DNA from: DATKMG01 sp035541995
GTDB taxonomy: Bacteria; Acidobacteriota; Terriglobia; Versatilivoradales; Versatilivoraceae
Length of the DNA stretch: 8,751 nt
Direction: 5' to 3'
Assembly: GCA_035541995.1 (NCBI GenBank)
Contig: DATKMG010000041.1
Location: forward strand, 1-8,751
The position numbers and the translations under genes are program-made. Numbering within the stretch: the first letter of the stretch is position 1; every line of letters starts with the position of its first letter. Under the pieces are notes generated by a model, which saw only the letters and a program-made list of their open reading frames with translations, did not search any database and had not been told where the DNA came from. Below, piece by piece: positions 1 to 5,900 of the stretch.

Positions 1-71
1 CAGGGATATCCAAGAAGAACAGGGGTGATTCGGGTCGGACGAAGCGAGATCCTTACTGGGAGCAGGAGTAG
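1..71 (+). CDS. Possible C-terminal end of an upstream gene (partial, hypothetical)
   Basis: The third forward frame is open from the left edge to a TAG at 69-71. It gives a short charged tail that includes SGRTKRDPYWEQE. No family is recognised. Two things make it a little more likely than chance. A terminator-like hairpin with a T6 run follows about 20 bases after the stop. The stretch 30-62 also recurs inverted at 280-312, where it can again be read as a similar peptide (SGRTKKDPRWE) on the minus strand. The other forward frames also run in open from the edge (frame 1 to a stop at 79-81, frame 2 to 26-28), so the frame choice is uncertain. Confidence 0.25.
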   Translation, partial: GISKKNRGDSGRTKRDPYWEQE

Positions 72-312
72 GCCGATATAGCAGGAGTATTTGCCGCTTA
101 AACGGCCCTTTTTTGCCTAAAAATGCGAAGTTTAAGGAGAAGTGGAATAGGCGGAGGAATAACTCCTTGGAGATAACCTGACAGTAACCTGATCGGTGTA
201 CGCTTTCATTAAGACTCTTTTTGGAGCTAAAATGGGTCTTTTAGGGCCTATAATTGGCTCCAAATTCGACTGTATTCCACTCCCAGCGAGGATCTTTCTT
301 AGTCCGACCCGA
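30..312. repeat. 33-bp imperfect inverted repeat bounding a structured non-coding segment
   Basis: The left arm is 30-62 and the right arm is 280-312. The reverse complement of the left arm matches the right arm at 28 of 33 positions, including an 11-base exact run at the outer end (GTCCGACCCGA). The 217-base spacer holds smaller structures: TTTGGAGC (220-227) against GCTCCAAA (257-264), AAGAC (211-215) against GTCTT (236-240), GGAG (153-156) against CTCC (163-166), and direct repeats GCAGGAGTA (62-70, 81-89) and TAACCTGA (174-181, 185-192). No clear target-site duplication is seen at the outer ends. It could be a MITE-like remnant, a pair of inverted gene-end fragments, or a structured RNA. 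The repeat is certain; its meaning is not. Apart from this, 72-335 holds no gene that I can support. Confidence 0.6.
93..114 (+). terminator. Weak intrinsic-terminator-like hairpin with T6
   Basis: GCCG (93-96) pairs with CGGC (103-106) across a six-base loop, and CC then TTTTTT (109-114) follows. The stem is only four base pairs, all G-C, so it is weak. Its position just after the possible + strand stop at 69-71 fits a terminator for a gene entering from the left. Confidence 0.35.
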
Positions 313-335
313 TAATTCCAGAAGAGTTTAAATAA

Positions 336-602
336 CTAGGTGGAAATGAGTCCCTTTCGCTTGAGGATACCGATATAATCCTCGCGAGTAAGGGAACATT
401 CGAGGATTCCGGCCAATTCTTCTTCGCTCAGCTTCAGCTGTTGCCGGATGAGGTGTTTGGGAAGGTCAAACCCTCCCCCATGGGACCGTTTGGTGCGAGT
501 AATGACTTTATCGTTGTGTTCGAACCATGCTAAGCGGTCCCGAGAGTCACGAACCCGTAGACAGAGCTTAGCTTCGAGAATTCCAAATTCGTGAACTTTC
601 AT
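336..602 (-). CDS. HicA-like putative toxin (small RNA-binding-fold protein)
   Basis: This is an 88-residue protein. By pattern it resembles the HicA-like group of small dsRBD-fold proteins found in type II toxin-antitoxin pairs. It has an N-terminal helix, then a beta-hairpin region ending in TRTKRSHGG (residues 35-43), and a C-terminal part with LIRQQLKLSEEELAGIL and a closing CSLTREDYIGILKRKGLI. In the related family I recall, the SHG histidine sits where HicA carries its key histidine; here it is His41. If functional it would act on RNA in the cytoplasm. The ATG at 600-602 overlaps the stop of the preceding HicB-like gene (ATGA, 599-602). It has no clear Shine-Dalgarno of its own, so translation is probably coupled. 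It is the last gene of the operon and ends in TAG at 336-338. The toxin role is inferred from family resemblance and gene order. Confidence 0.65.
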   Translation of the reverse strand: MKVHEFGILEAKLCLRVRDSRDRLAWFEHNDKVITRTKRSHGGGFDLPKHLIRQQLKLSEEELAGILECSLTREDYIGILKRKGLIST

Positions 603-1012
603 GAAGTACGACGAAGTTCGAGGTACTCGGCAAGTTGGTTTCGGAGGATTCCCAAATCCTGGCTTAACCGGGATTTCTGGTCTTCGAGGTGAAAAAACAA
701 TTCACAAATCGTTTTTCCGAAGTCATCCAACGCCTCAGAAGCAACATTGCCTTGGCCGAATTCATTAAGATCGGTGCATAGGGCCATAATTACACCCCCC
801 TCTGATTCAGAAAGGTCGAGAGGGATCGGTTTCTTCAAGTACAAACGCCTATCCGAAATTGCGCCAAATAGGATATTTCCAGGGACAAGAGGTACTGGCT
901 TTTCCATTCTGAATTGAATCTCACTCACGCAGTTAGAGGTGGCAATGTGACGGACCTGCGAATCTTCCACCTGTTTGGTACCTGGAACTGATAGTTCAGC
1001 AAGAGCAGTCAT
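599..1012 (-). CDS. HicB-like putative antitoxin
   Basis: This is a 137-residue acidic protein. The recognisable part is residues about 65-132. A beta strand (GGVIMALCTDLNEFGQG) leads into the helix SEALDDFGKTICELFFHLE and a closing leucine-rich helix. This is the HicB-like partner pattern (elements resembling 'DL.EFG.G....EAL.DF...I.ELY..L') that I associate with small HicA-like toxins. No C-terminal DNA-binding HTH or ribbon-helix-helix domain is evident, unlike many HicB proteins, so autoregulation is not supported by the sequence. The start is well placed: AGGAGG lies at 1019-1024, six bases before the ATG at 1010-1012. The start overlaps the stop of the DUF6941-like gene by ATGA, and its own stop overlaps the start of the HicA-like gene in the same way. 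This is the strongest ribosome site in the operon, which suits an antitoxin made in excess. Function is inferred. Confidence 0.6.
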   Translation of the reverse strand: MTALAELSVPGTKQVEDSQVRHIATSNCVSEIQFRMEKPVPLVPGNILFGAISDRRLYLKKPIPLDLSESEGGVIMALCTDLNEFGQGNVASEALDDFGKTICELFFHLEDQKSRLSQDLGILRNQLAEYLELRRTS

Positions 1013-1413
1013 GCCTGTCCTCCTGTTATCGTGGCCTGTTTTACATCGATCAGAGAGCGACCGAGATAGATATCATTTGCGAAGAGCTGAAACTCATGCG
1101 TGGCCGGCCTTTCGAAAAGTATCGGTGGCACCGTGAGAAGCAAATCAGCGTACCGAGCGGTTTCTGGTGCATTAGCCTCAGATGAGACTACAGTGGCGAG
1201 GGTCTTGTCCTGTGACAGATCAACCACGCTAAGCCGGAAAACGTATGTACCTTCCATATCCGCGAGACGAGCAAAGAGAGTGAACCCACCAAGTTGAGAA
1301 GGAAATTCAATGAGATTTATTGAATCGAACAAGCCGACTAGTGTTTTCTTCGCTGTTCGGGCGTCGACAATTACCTGATCACAAAGGAGCAATGAAATCA
1401 ATGAGGGAACCAT
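1009..1413 (-). CDS. DUF6941-like family protein
   Basis: This is a 134-residue protein of unknown function. It matches the pattern I associate with DUF6941: an N-terminal LLLCDQVIVD segment, then KKTLVGLFDSINLIEFP, then FARLADMEGTYVFRLSVVDL, and a C-terminal FELFANGE-type strand, here HEFQLFANDIYLGRSLIDV. It has no signal peptide or membrane segment and is probably a cytoplasmic beta-rich domain. It is the first gene of the three-gene operon, and its stop overlaps the HicB-like start (ATGA, 1009-1012). The ATG at 1411-1413 is preceded by only a weak ribosome site, but the protein begins where family members usually begin. Its role beside a HicAB-like pair is not known to me. An accessory, sensor or third toxin-antitoxin component are all possible. 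Confidence 0.6.
   Translation of the reverse strand: MVPSLISLLLCDQVIVDARTAKKTLVGLFDSINLIEFPSQLGGFTLFARLADMEGTYVFRLSVVDLSQDKTLATVVSSEANAPETARYADLLLTVPPILFERPATHEFQLFANDIYLGRSLIDVKQATITGGQA
1019..1024 (-). promoter_or_regulatory. Strong Shine-Dalgarno inside the operon
   Basis: AGGAGG on the minus strand lies within the last codons of the DUF6941-like gene, six bases before the ATG of the HicB-like gene. It fixes that start. It also contrasts with the poor or absent ribosome sites of the genes on either side, which suggests that the middle protein is translated best. Confidence 0.7.
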
Positions 1414-1801
1414 CGTTTGTATCCAAAGAGGCTCCGGCTAATGACACCCTCTTACAGTCTACCAAATCGTCGAGAAAAGTGAATAACCTTAAAATCTTAA
1501 TCTACAAGCAGGAGAATAGCTATAGGGAACTGTTTGGCTGAGATACCCGGAACTCTTATACCCTGGTGATTCCGCTTCGTGATTCGACAATGTTGGAGGG
1601 CCGAGTTCTACGAGGCCAATTAAAGGTCTATTGCTTCTCAATCTCAGAACGAAAGGCCGCGGCGGAGCGCGGCGACCACCCTCCAAAAACTCATTTTCAC
1701 ATAAGATCTTCGTGGAACTTGAGGTTTTTGTCGCCGACGAGGCACCCCATATACAGCTAAGGGCATCTAATCTCGCCAAAAGACGGAAAAGGATTCGCCT
1801 T
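1414..1801. other. Divergent intergenic region (388 bp)
   Basis: This region separates the minus-strand operon from the + strand VWA gene and should hold promoters for both. It is AT-rich near the operon (21 G/C in 60 bases at 1441-1500). One GC-rich hairpin stands out: GCCGCG (1656-1661) pairs with CGCGGC (1668-1673) around a six-base loop. Short open frames on both strands here show no recognisable protein features and are not called as genes. No promoter for the minus-strand operon could be picked with confidence. Confidence 0.5.
1728..1755 (+). promoter_or_regulatory. Candidate sigma-70-type promoter for the VWA gene
   Basis: A TTGTCG box (1728-1733) and a TATACA box (1750-1755) are separated by 16 bases. 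Each matches the consensus at four of six positions. The predicted transcript would start about 40 bases before the ATG at 1802. The match is modest and was chosen by eye. Confidence 0.25.
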
Positions 1802-3652
1802 ATGAAGCGATGGGCCTTTATCCTTGTTGCTTTAGGTTGCGGCTTCATCCCACTGTCGTACTATACGCAGAATAGCCCGTCAGATTCGAACACCGTTCAA
1901 TCGGTGGCTGTCAAGCCTTCAGGTCAAACTGCTGATTTTCTCAGCATCCCGGATGGTGAGAAACTCATCCTGGAATTGCAGACGTCCCTCAATACGGCCA
2001 GCACCCGGGAAGGGACAAGGGCTGATTTCAAGACCACTGAAGATTTCCTGATGGATGCACAGGTTGTGATTCCCAGACAGAGCCGTGTGGAGGCCACAGT
2101 CACCGAGGTGCATCACCCAGGGCGAGTCAAAGGAAGGGCTAATCTGCGTCTTCGTTTTGATCAAATTGTCCTGGCGGACGGAACTAAGCTCCCGTTTCAT
2201 GCCAGCATTGTCCGCGCGGGATTTGCCAAACTCGGCAAGAAAGGCGAGGGCCAGGAGAGCATCAAGGGAGAAAAGGGAAGCGGTGGGAGCCTGGTCTCAG
2301 TGGCAGCGGGTGCGGCCCAAGGTGCCATTATGGGAGGAGTGTTCGGCGGTGGCAAGGGAGCCGCTTATGGCGGGGCTGCAGGCGCTGCGGTGGGAATGGC
2401 GGAAATCCTCCTGAAACGCGGACCTGAACTAGACCTTCCCCGGAATATGTTGTTTGAGGTCCAGTTGGATGATGCCCTGAATGTGCCTGCAAAGGCAGCC
2501 CTGAAATCTACCGAAATTGCGCACAAGGCCGCTGCCGCAGCCGCCGCTTCAGCTGGATCGGAATCCGCAACGGCCGAGGCTATCCCGAATGATGGAAATG
2601 AGTCTGTCCCCAATTTCAGTCGTGACCGTGAACTTGAGAACCGGCCAGTGGAGACTGCAAAGGCAGATGCACCTCCGATTGTGCCAACTCCCTCGCCAGG
2701 AACCGTGAAGTCATCGGCGCCAGACAATTCTACCCCTGATGATCCAGACGCCTATAAGCTCAGGGTGAACGTCCAAATGGTTATGATCGATGCCATAGTC
2801 CGGGACCGCACGGGTCGCCTCATGGACAACCTTAAACAGGCGGATTTCCGGGTGTATGAGGACGGGGTGGAACAAAAAGTCACCAGCTTCTCTCGGGACC
2901 AGTTGCCTCTGGCAGTAGCCCTGGTGGTCGACCGGAGCGGGAGTGTAGCTCCTTTCATCAACGAATTAAGGCACGCTGCATACCGCGCCCTTTCCCAATT
3001 GAAAAGGGGTGACCAGGTGGCGTTGTTTACCTTTGCCGCCGAGGTACAACGATTGGAGGAACTCACTCCCGACCGACAAAGAATTGCAGATCGTATTGCC
3101 GAGATACGCGCCGGCGGCGGAACCAATATCACGGATGCCCTCTTCGACGCCACTTACTACTTGAGCGCCGCAGGCCATGACCGGCGCAGAGCGGTCATTC
3201 TGGTGTCTGACAACGAGGCCACGGTGCGGGGACGGGCCAGCCAGAGTGAACTCATCCGTATGGCCATGGAATCGGAAACCGTGGTTTACAGTATCAAGAC
3301 TCCCGGCGAATCCATGCCCATCACCATGCGCCTTCCCGACTTGCTGGGCGGCAAAGGTTCAGTCAGCAAAGTCACCCACGAGACAGGGGGAGAAATCATC
3401 GATGTGCAGCGCACCGGATCACTGGATGCGGCTCTGGCGGATGTAGTGAGCCGGCTCAAGTTGCGTTACACCTTGGGCTACAATTCCACCAACTTTGCCC
3501 GGGATGGGACTTTCAGGAAGATCGAGGTCCGCTTGACCGAACCCTACGGCCGATCCGAGACCGATTACTCGGTCTATGCCCGCAAGGGTTACTATGCTCC
3601 TACTGAAAGAGTTGCCCGGCAGGCCAAAGAACAAAAACAGTCAGCCCCCTAA
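1802..3652 (+). CDS. VWA-domain protein (VWFA-related Acidobacterial type) with N-terminal glycine-zipper domain
   Basis: This is a 616-residue, probably exported protein. I place the start at the ATG at 1802-1804. AAAAGGA (1787-1793) lies eight bases upstream, and MKRWAFILVALGCGFIPL then forms a signal or anchor segment. The open frame extends back to a TTG at 1631, but that part looks non-coding. Residues about 45-230 form an envelope-type domain containing IPDGEKLILELQTSL, VVIPRQSRVEATVTEV and a glycine-rich zipper stretch (about 160-204) that could insert in a membrane. An Ala/Pro-rich linker spans about 230-317. The VWA domain follows (about 318-600), with all MIDAS elements present: DRSGS at 377-381, Thr441 in GGGTNITDAL, and Asp470 in LVSDNEAT. 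Metal-dependent protein binding at the cell envelope is the likely role; the partner is unknown. A cysteine at residue 13 (ALGC) is a poor lipobox. The gene appears to be transcribed alone. Confidence 0.85.
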   Translation: MKRWAFILVALGCGFIPLSYYTQNSPSDSNTVQSVAVKPSGQTADFLSIPDGEKLILELQTSLNTASTREGTRADFKTTEDFLMDAQVVIPRQSRVEATVTEVHHPGRVKGRANLRLRFDQIVLADGTKLPFHASIVRAGFAKLGKKGEGQESIKGEKGSGGSLVSVAAGAAQGAIMGGVFGGGKGAAYGGAAGAAVGMAEILLKRGPELDLPRNMLFEVQLDDALNVPAKAALKSTEIAHKAAAAAAASAGSESATAEAIPNDGNESVPNFSRDRELENRPVETAKADAPPIVPTPSPGTVKSSAPDNSTPDDPDAYKLRVNVQMVMIDAIVRDRTGRLMDNLKQADFRVYEDGVEQKVTSFSRDQLPLAVALVVDRSGSVAPFINELRHAAYRALSQLKRGDQVALFTFAAEVQRLEELTPDRQRIADRIAEIRAGGGTNITDALFDATYYLSAAGHDRRRAVILVSDNEATVRGRASQSELIRMAMESETVVYSIKTPGESMPITMRLPDLLGGKGSVSKVTHETGGEIIDVQRTGSLDAALADVVSRLKLRYTLGYNSTNFARDGTFRKIEVRLTEPYGRSETDYSVYARKGYYAPTERVARQAKEQKQSAP

Positions 3653-3662
3653 ACGCAGTGGC

Positions 3663-3711
3663 GGCAGTGTATGGCCGATATTGGCCCATTTTGAGGATCT
3701 AGCTCACTGCC
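3663..3711 (+). terminator. Possible terminator or 3' structure after the VWA gene
   Basis: GGCAGTG (3663-3669) pairs perfectly with CACTGCC (3705-3711). It encloses a smaller hairpin, GGCC (3673-3676) with GGCC (3683-3686), which is followed by CATTTTG. The structure begins about ten bases after the VWA stop. There is no strong T-run, so an intrinsic terminator is only possible; a 3'-stabilising structure is an alternative. Confidence 0.3.
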
Positions 3712-3769
3712 ACAGATGTTACAGTACCTGCCACAAAGACGCAATCTTGCTAGCTTCAGGTTGACACGC

Positions 3770-3785
3770 GGAGGATGATTCCTCC
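3770..3785. other. Perfect 6-bp hairpin in the convergent intergenic region
   Basis: GGAGGA (3770-3775) and TCCTCC (3780-3785) form a perfect stem with a TGAT loop. No T-run follows on either strand. It lies between two convergent genes. The rest of 3653-3916 holds no supported gene. Confidence 0.4.
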
Positions 3786-3897
3786 TCCATGGCTGAGAAC
3801 TTGGACTTACGTTCTTACCACATGGTGACGAGAATCAACAATACATTTCAAATGCGGATTTGATCTGCGATTAATCGAGCGTTTCCCGATTGTGCAG

Positions 3898-3918
3898 AAA
3901 GGATCTTTACGATCCTTT
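3898..3918 (-). terminator. Candidate terminator hairpin at the end of the BRCT-MerR-TPR gene
   Basis: AAAGGATC (3898-3905) and GATCCTTT (3911-3918) form a perfect 8-bp stem around a five-base loop. On the minus strand the hairpin begins inside the TAA stop (3917-3919) and ends in TTT followed by CTGC. The stem is good but the T-run is short. The symmetrical A and T ends could allow action on both converging transcripts. Confidence 0.45.
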
Positions 3919-5098
3919 ATCGCGACCCGACTTTCGAGCGGGCTACTTCTGCCCACTGGTTATTTGGGTCAAGTCTGAGATATGCATTCCAGTGCAGACG
4001 TGCTTCCTGCCGGCGGCAGATTTTTTCCAGGCAGGATGCCAGATTGAAATGGGCATCAGCGAAAGTCGGGGAAATCTGAATGGCCTGTCTTAGACTCTGG
4101 ATAGCTTCTTTAGTGTTGCCGCGGAGAGCCTGGACATCGGCCAGATTGTACCAGCCGGAAATGGATCCAGGATCCTGGTTGACACAGGTCCTAAAAGCCT
4201 TCTCTGCTAGCCCAAACCGCTCCATCTCCCTCAGTGCATTGCCCATGTTGAAATAAGCCTCAGGGAAATGAGGACGCAGTCCCACGGCCGTACAGTAGGC
4301 CTTAACCGCATCATCCAGATTCTCTTCAGACTCGAGGATCTGCCCATGTTCAAACCACTCTGTAGCAGAAAGATTCCGTGAAGGAAGGTTAATAACACGT
4401 GGCTGGAATGAGGCCGGAGTCTCAAAGTTCAACAAAAGCTGCCCATATGGGGTCATTCGATGTCCACCGAACTCTGCCAGTACGGACCTGGGGTTCTCGG
4501 TCACAATTCTCAACTGGGCCAGGGGTCTTGCCGTGCCGGGCAGGACGGCTGCCAGTTTCCTGATGCTAGTGGCTATGGTCTGGGGTCGTACCCCCTGCTG
4601 GACAAGTTCGGCGATCATCCGCAAGGTGACGACGTCCTGGAAATCATACATCCCCGCTTCAGATCGAATCAGACTGAACTGCTCCCAGCGCTGGAGAGTC
4701 TCCGGACTCAGCTTCAGCAATCGGCAAACCTGTTCTAAAGGATAGGTTTTCTGAAGCTCGACCTTCCTGCCCTCCAGGCCCACTGCCTCCAGAAAGGCTA
4801 ACTCGGAAATGATCCGAATCGAACGCAAAGTCTGGTTTATTTTCTCAGCTCGCCGAAGTTTGTTGCTGACTCTGCCGTCAGGAAGCAATGGCCAGCCTTC
4901 CATGCCTACCACGAGCAGTGAGGTATGCCGGGAGACGGTGTTGCCGGGTTCCCCACCAGCCTTGCGTACGATTGCGTAAGCTTCCTGCCGGGGCATGGCG
5001 GCCAGCCTGCCCGTGAACACCACCCGTGCGTTTCGCAACAGTGGAACAGCCTCCATGCCGTGCTTTGCGGATCCTGATTGCGCCGCTTCGTCGATCAA
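3917..5098 (-). CDS. BRCT - MerR-type HTH - TPR fusion protein
   Basis: This is a 393-residue protein with three modules and no signal peptide, so it is probably cytoplasmic. Residues about 20-107 resemble a BRCT domain (ARVVFTGRLAAMPRQEA, KAGGEPGNTVSRHTSLLVVG, then IRIISELAFLEAVG), of the type seen in bacterial DNA ligase. Residues about 119-183 resemble a MerR-type winged helix: YPLEQVCRLLKLSPETLQRWE, then YDFQDVVTLRMIAELVQQGV. Residues about 245-385 hold TPR repeats, for example AYFNMGNALREMERFGLAEKAF and GWYNLADVQALRGNTKEAI. The start is TTG at 5098, preceded by AAGGAGG (5106-5112) with seven bases between; the next methionine (residue 15) has no such site. A role in DNA-linked regulation with protein partners bound by the TPRs is an inference. 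No effector-binding domain of classical MerR type is seen. It stands alone, with a terminator-like hairpin at its end. Confidence 0.8.
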   Translation of the reverse strand: MIDEAAQSGSAKHGMEAVPLLRNARVVFTGRLAAMPRQEAYAIVRKAGGEPGNTVSRHTSLLVVGMEGWPLLPDGRVSNKLRRAEKINQTLRSIRIISELAFLEAVGLEGRKVELQKTYPLEQVCRLLKLSPETLQRWEQFSLIRSEAGMYDFQDVVTLRMIAELVQQGVRPQTIATSIRKLAAVLPGTARPLAQLRIVTENPRSVLAEFGGHRMTPYGQLLLNFETPASFQPRVINLPSRNLSATEWFEHGQILESEENLDDAVKAYCTAVGLRPHFPEAYFNMGNALREMERFGLAEKAFRTCVNQDPGSISGWYNLADVQALRGNTKEAIQSLRQAIQISPTFADAHFNLASCLEKICRRQEARLHWNAYLRLDPNNQWAEVARSKVGSR

Positions 5099-5105
5099 AT
5101 CGTCT

Positions 5106-5112
5106 CCTCCTT
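5106..5112 (-). promoter_or_regulatory. Shine-Dalgarno that fixes a TTG start
   Basis: AAGGAGG on the minus strand lies seven bases before the TTG at 5096-5098. It is a near-perfect ribosome site. It supports this rare start over the in-frame ATG fourteen codons further in. Confidence 0.75.
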
Positions 5113-5155
5113 ACTTTGCAGATTGAAGTCTCACTCCACCATTCCGCTGACTTCC

Positions 5156-5169
5156 TTCATCCGGATGAA
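5156..5169. promoter_or_regulatory. Perfect 14-bp palindrome, candidate operator
   Basis: TTCATCCGGATGAA reads the same on both strands without any spacer. It lies 57 bases upstream of the TTG start of the BRCT-MerR-TPR gene, where an operator or promoter-overlapping site could sit. Whether that protein or another binds it cannot be told from the sequence. A second, smaller inverted repeat, AGCAAC (5195-5200) with GTTGCT (5211-5216), lies further upstream. Confidence 0.35.
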
Positions 5170-5459
5170 CGAATCGCAAGAAGAATAGATGAAAAGCAAC
5201 AGTATTGATCGTTGCTGAAACTTGGCCATGGCCAGACCAAGTCGATGGCAACTGGACACTCCGCACCAAAAACAGGTAATGGGCATCTATGACGGAGCTC
5301 CCCTCAAACAACCATCTGCTGATCTCATACGGAGTCTGTATGGCGACACACTTCCCTTTTTCTAAAAATACAAGCCTCGCGACGATTCCCTTCGGTCTTC
5401 GGCGCCAAGCGTGGGCTACGATCTTCTCTCTATGCTTGCCCCTGCCTCGTCAACACATC

Positions 5460-5789
5460 TCAGGGTTCGGCAGGAGGCTCTTCGGGCACAATCTTGACCT
5501 CCGCAGAAAACCGCCTGTAGTCCACATAGATTGCCTCTGATTCAAATGCAATGCCTTTTATCACGTGGACAGTGACCGCTTCCGGCTCCTTTGTTGTGTG
5601 CGTTGAGGGAGGAAACAGGTTATCCACTGTGGTGGTGTCATAAAAATACTCCTGGAAATGAGCTGGAAGCAAGAAGCCATCCGGCCCTGGCTGATATTCA
5701 CTGACGTATCTTCCCGCCAGGAAATATTGTTTCTTCTCTTGCTGCCGAAATGAGAAATCTACTTTGAGCATACGGGCCTGAGGCAGCAT
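5460..5789 (-). pseudogene. Probable C-terminal remnant of a secreted acidobacterial-type protein
   Basis: The open frame gives at most 109 residues from an ATG at 5789. Its content looks like real protein: LKVDFSFRQQEKKQYFLAG, then RYVSEYQPGPDGFLLPAHFQE, and a closing strand pair ending YVDYRRFSAEVKIVPEEPP. This resembles the last third of longer secreted or outer-membrane-associated proteins that I associate with Acidobacteriota, and those normally have a long N-terminal part and a signal peptide. Here an in-frame TAA (5802-5804) lies just upstream. None of the three minus-strand frames between it and the kinase stop continues the protein, and no ribosome site precedes either methionine. 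It is best read as a truncated gene. A short intact protein is possible but less likely. The family match is from memory and loose. Confidence 0.5.
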
Positions 5790-5900
5790 CAGTGGATGGT
5801 CTTATCCAATTCACACTCAAGTTTTCACCCGGAACGACCCGACAGGCAACTAACCGTCCGATGCCTTTTCCTTTCTCCCATCTGTTGACCCACGATACCA

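Larger units (their letters stand above)
5099..5459. other. Intergenic region without a supported gene (361 bp)
   Basis: Apart from the ribosome site, the 14-bp palindrome and a small inverted repeat, I see no gene here. Short frames exist on both strands but lack recognisable protein features and good ribosome sites. No terminator is evident downstream of the gene remnant that ends at 5460. Confidence 0.5.

Noticed and set aside
62..192. CRISPR-like direct repeats
   Set aside because: The repeats are only 8-9 bases long, occur twice each, and lack regular spacers.
24..318. Target-site duplication flanking the inverted repeat
   Set aside because: The bases outside the arms (GTGAT on the left, TAATT on the right) do not form a convincing direct repeat, so transposition is not shown.
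1631..1801. N-terminal extension of the VWA protein to a TTG start
   Set aside because: The extension is low-complexity and Arg-rich, and it would bury the signal or anchor segment. The ATG at 1802 has a ribosome site and an immediate hydrophobic segment.
1829..1840. Lipobox in the VWA signal segment
   Set aside because: ALGC lacks the usual Leu or Val at the -3 position, and the hydrophobic stretch before it is short. A plain signal peptide or anchor fits better.
1489..1848. 119-residue frame on the minus strand
   Set aside because: It overlaps the VWA start and the divergent leader, has no recognisable domain, and its composition looks like translated non-coding DNA.
2085..2414. 109-residue + strand frame within the VWA gene
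   Set aside because: It is an alternate frame of a well-supported coding region and has no domain pattern of its own.
5289..5540. 83-residue frame on the + strand
   Set aside because: It has no ribosome site and no recognisable features, and it overlaps the protein-like remnant on the minus strand.
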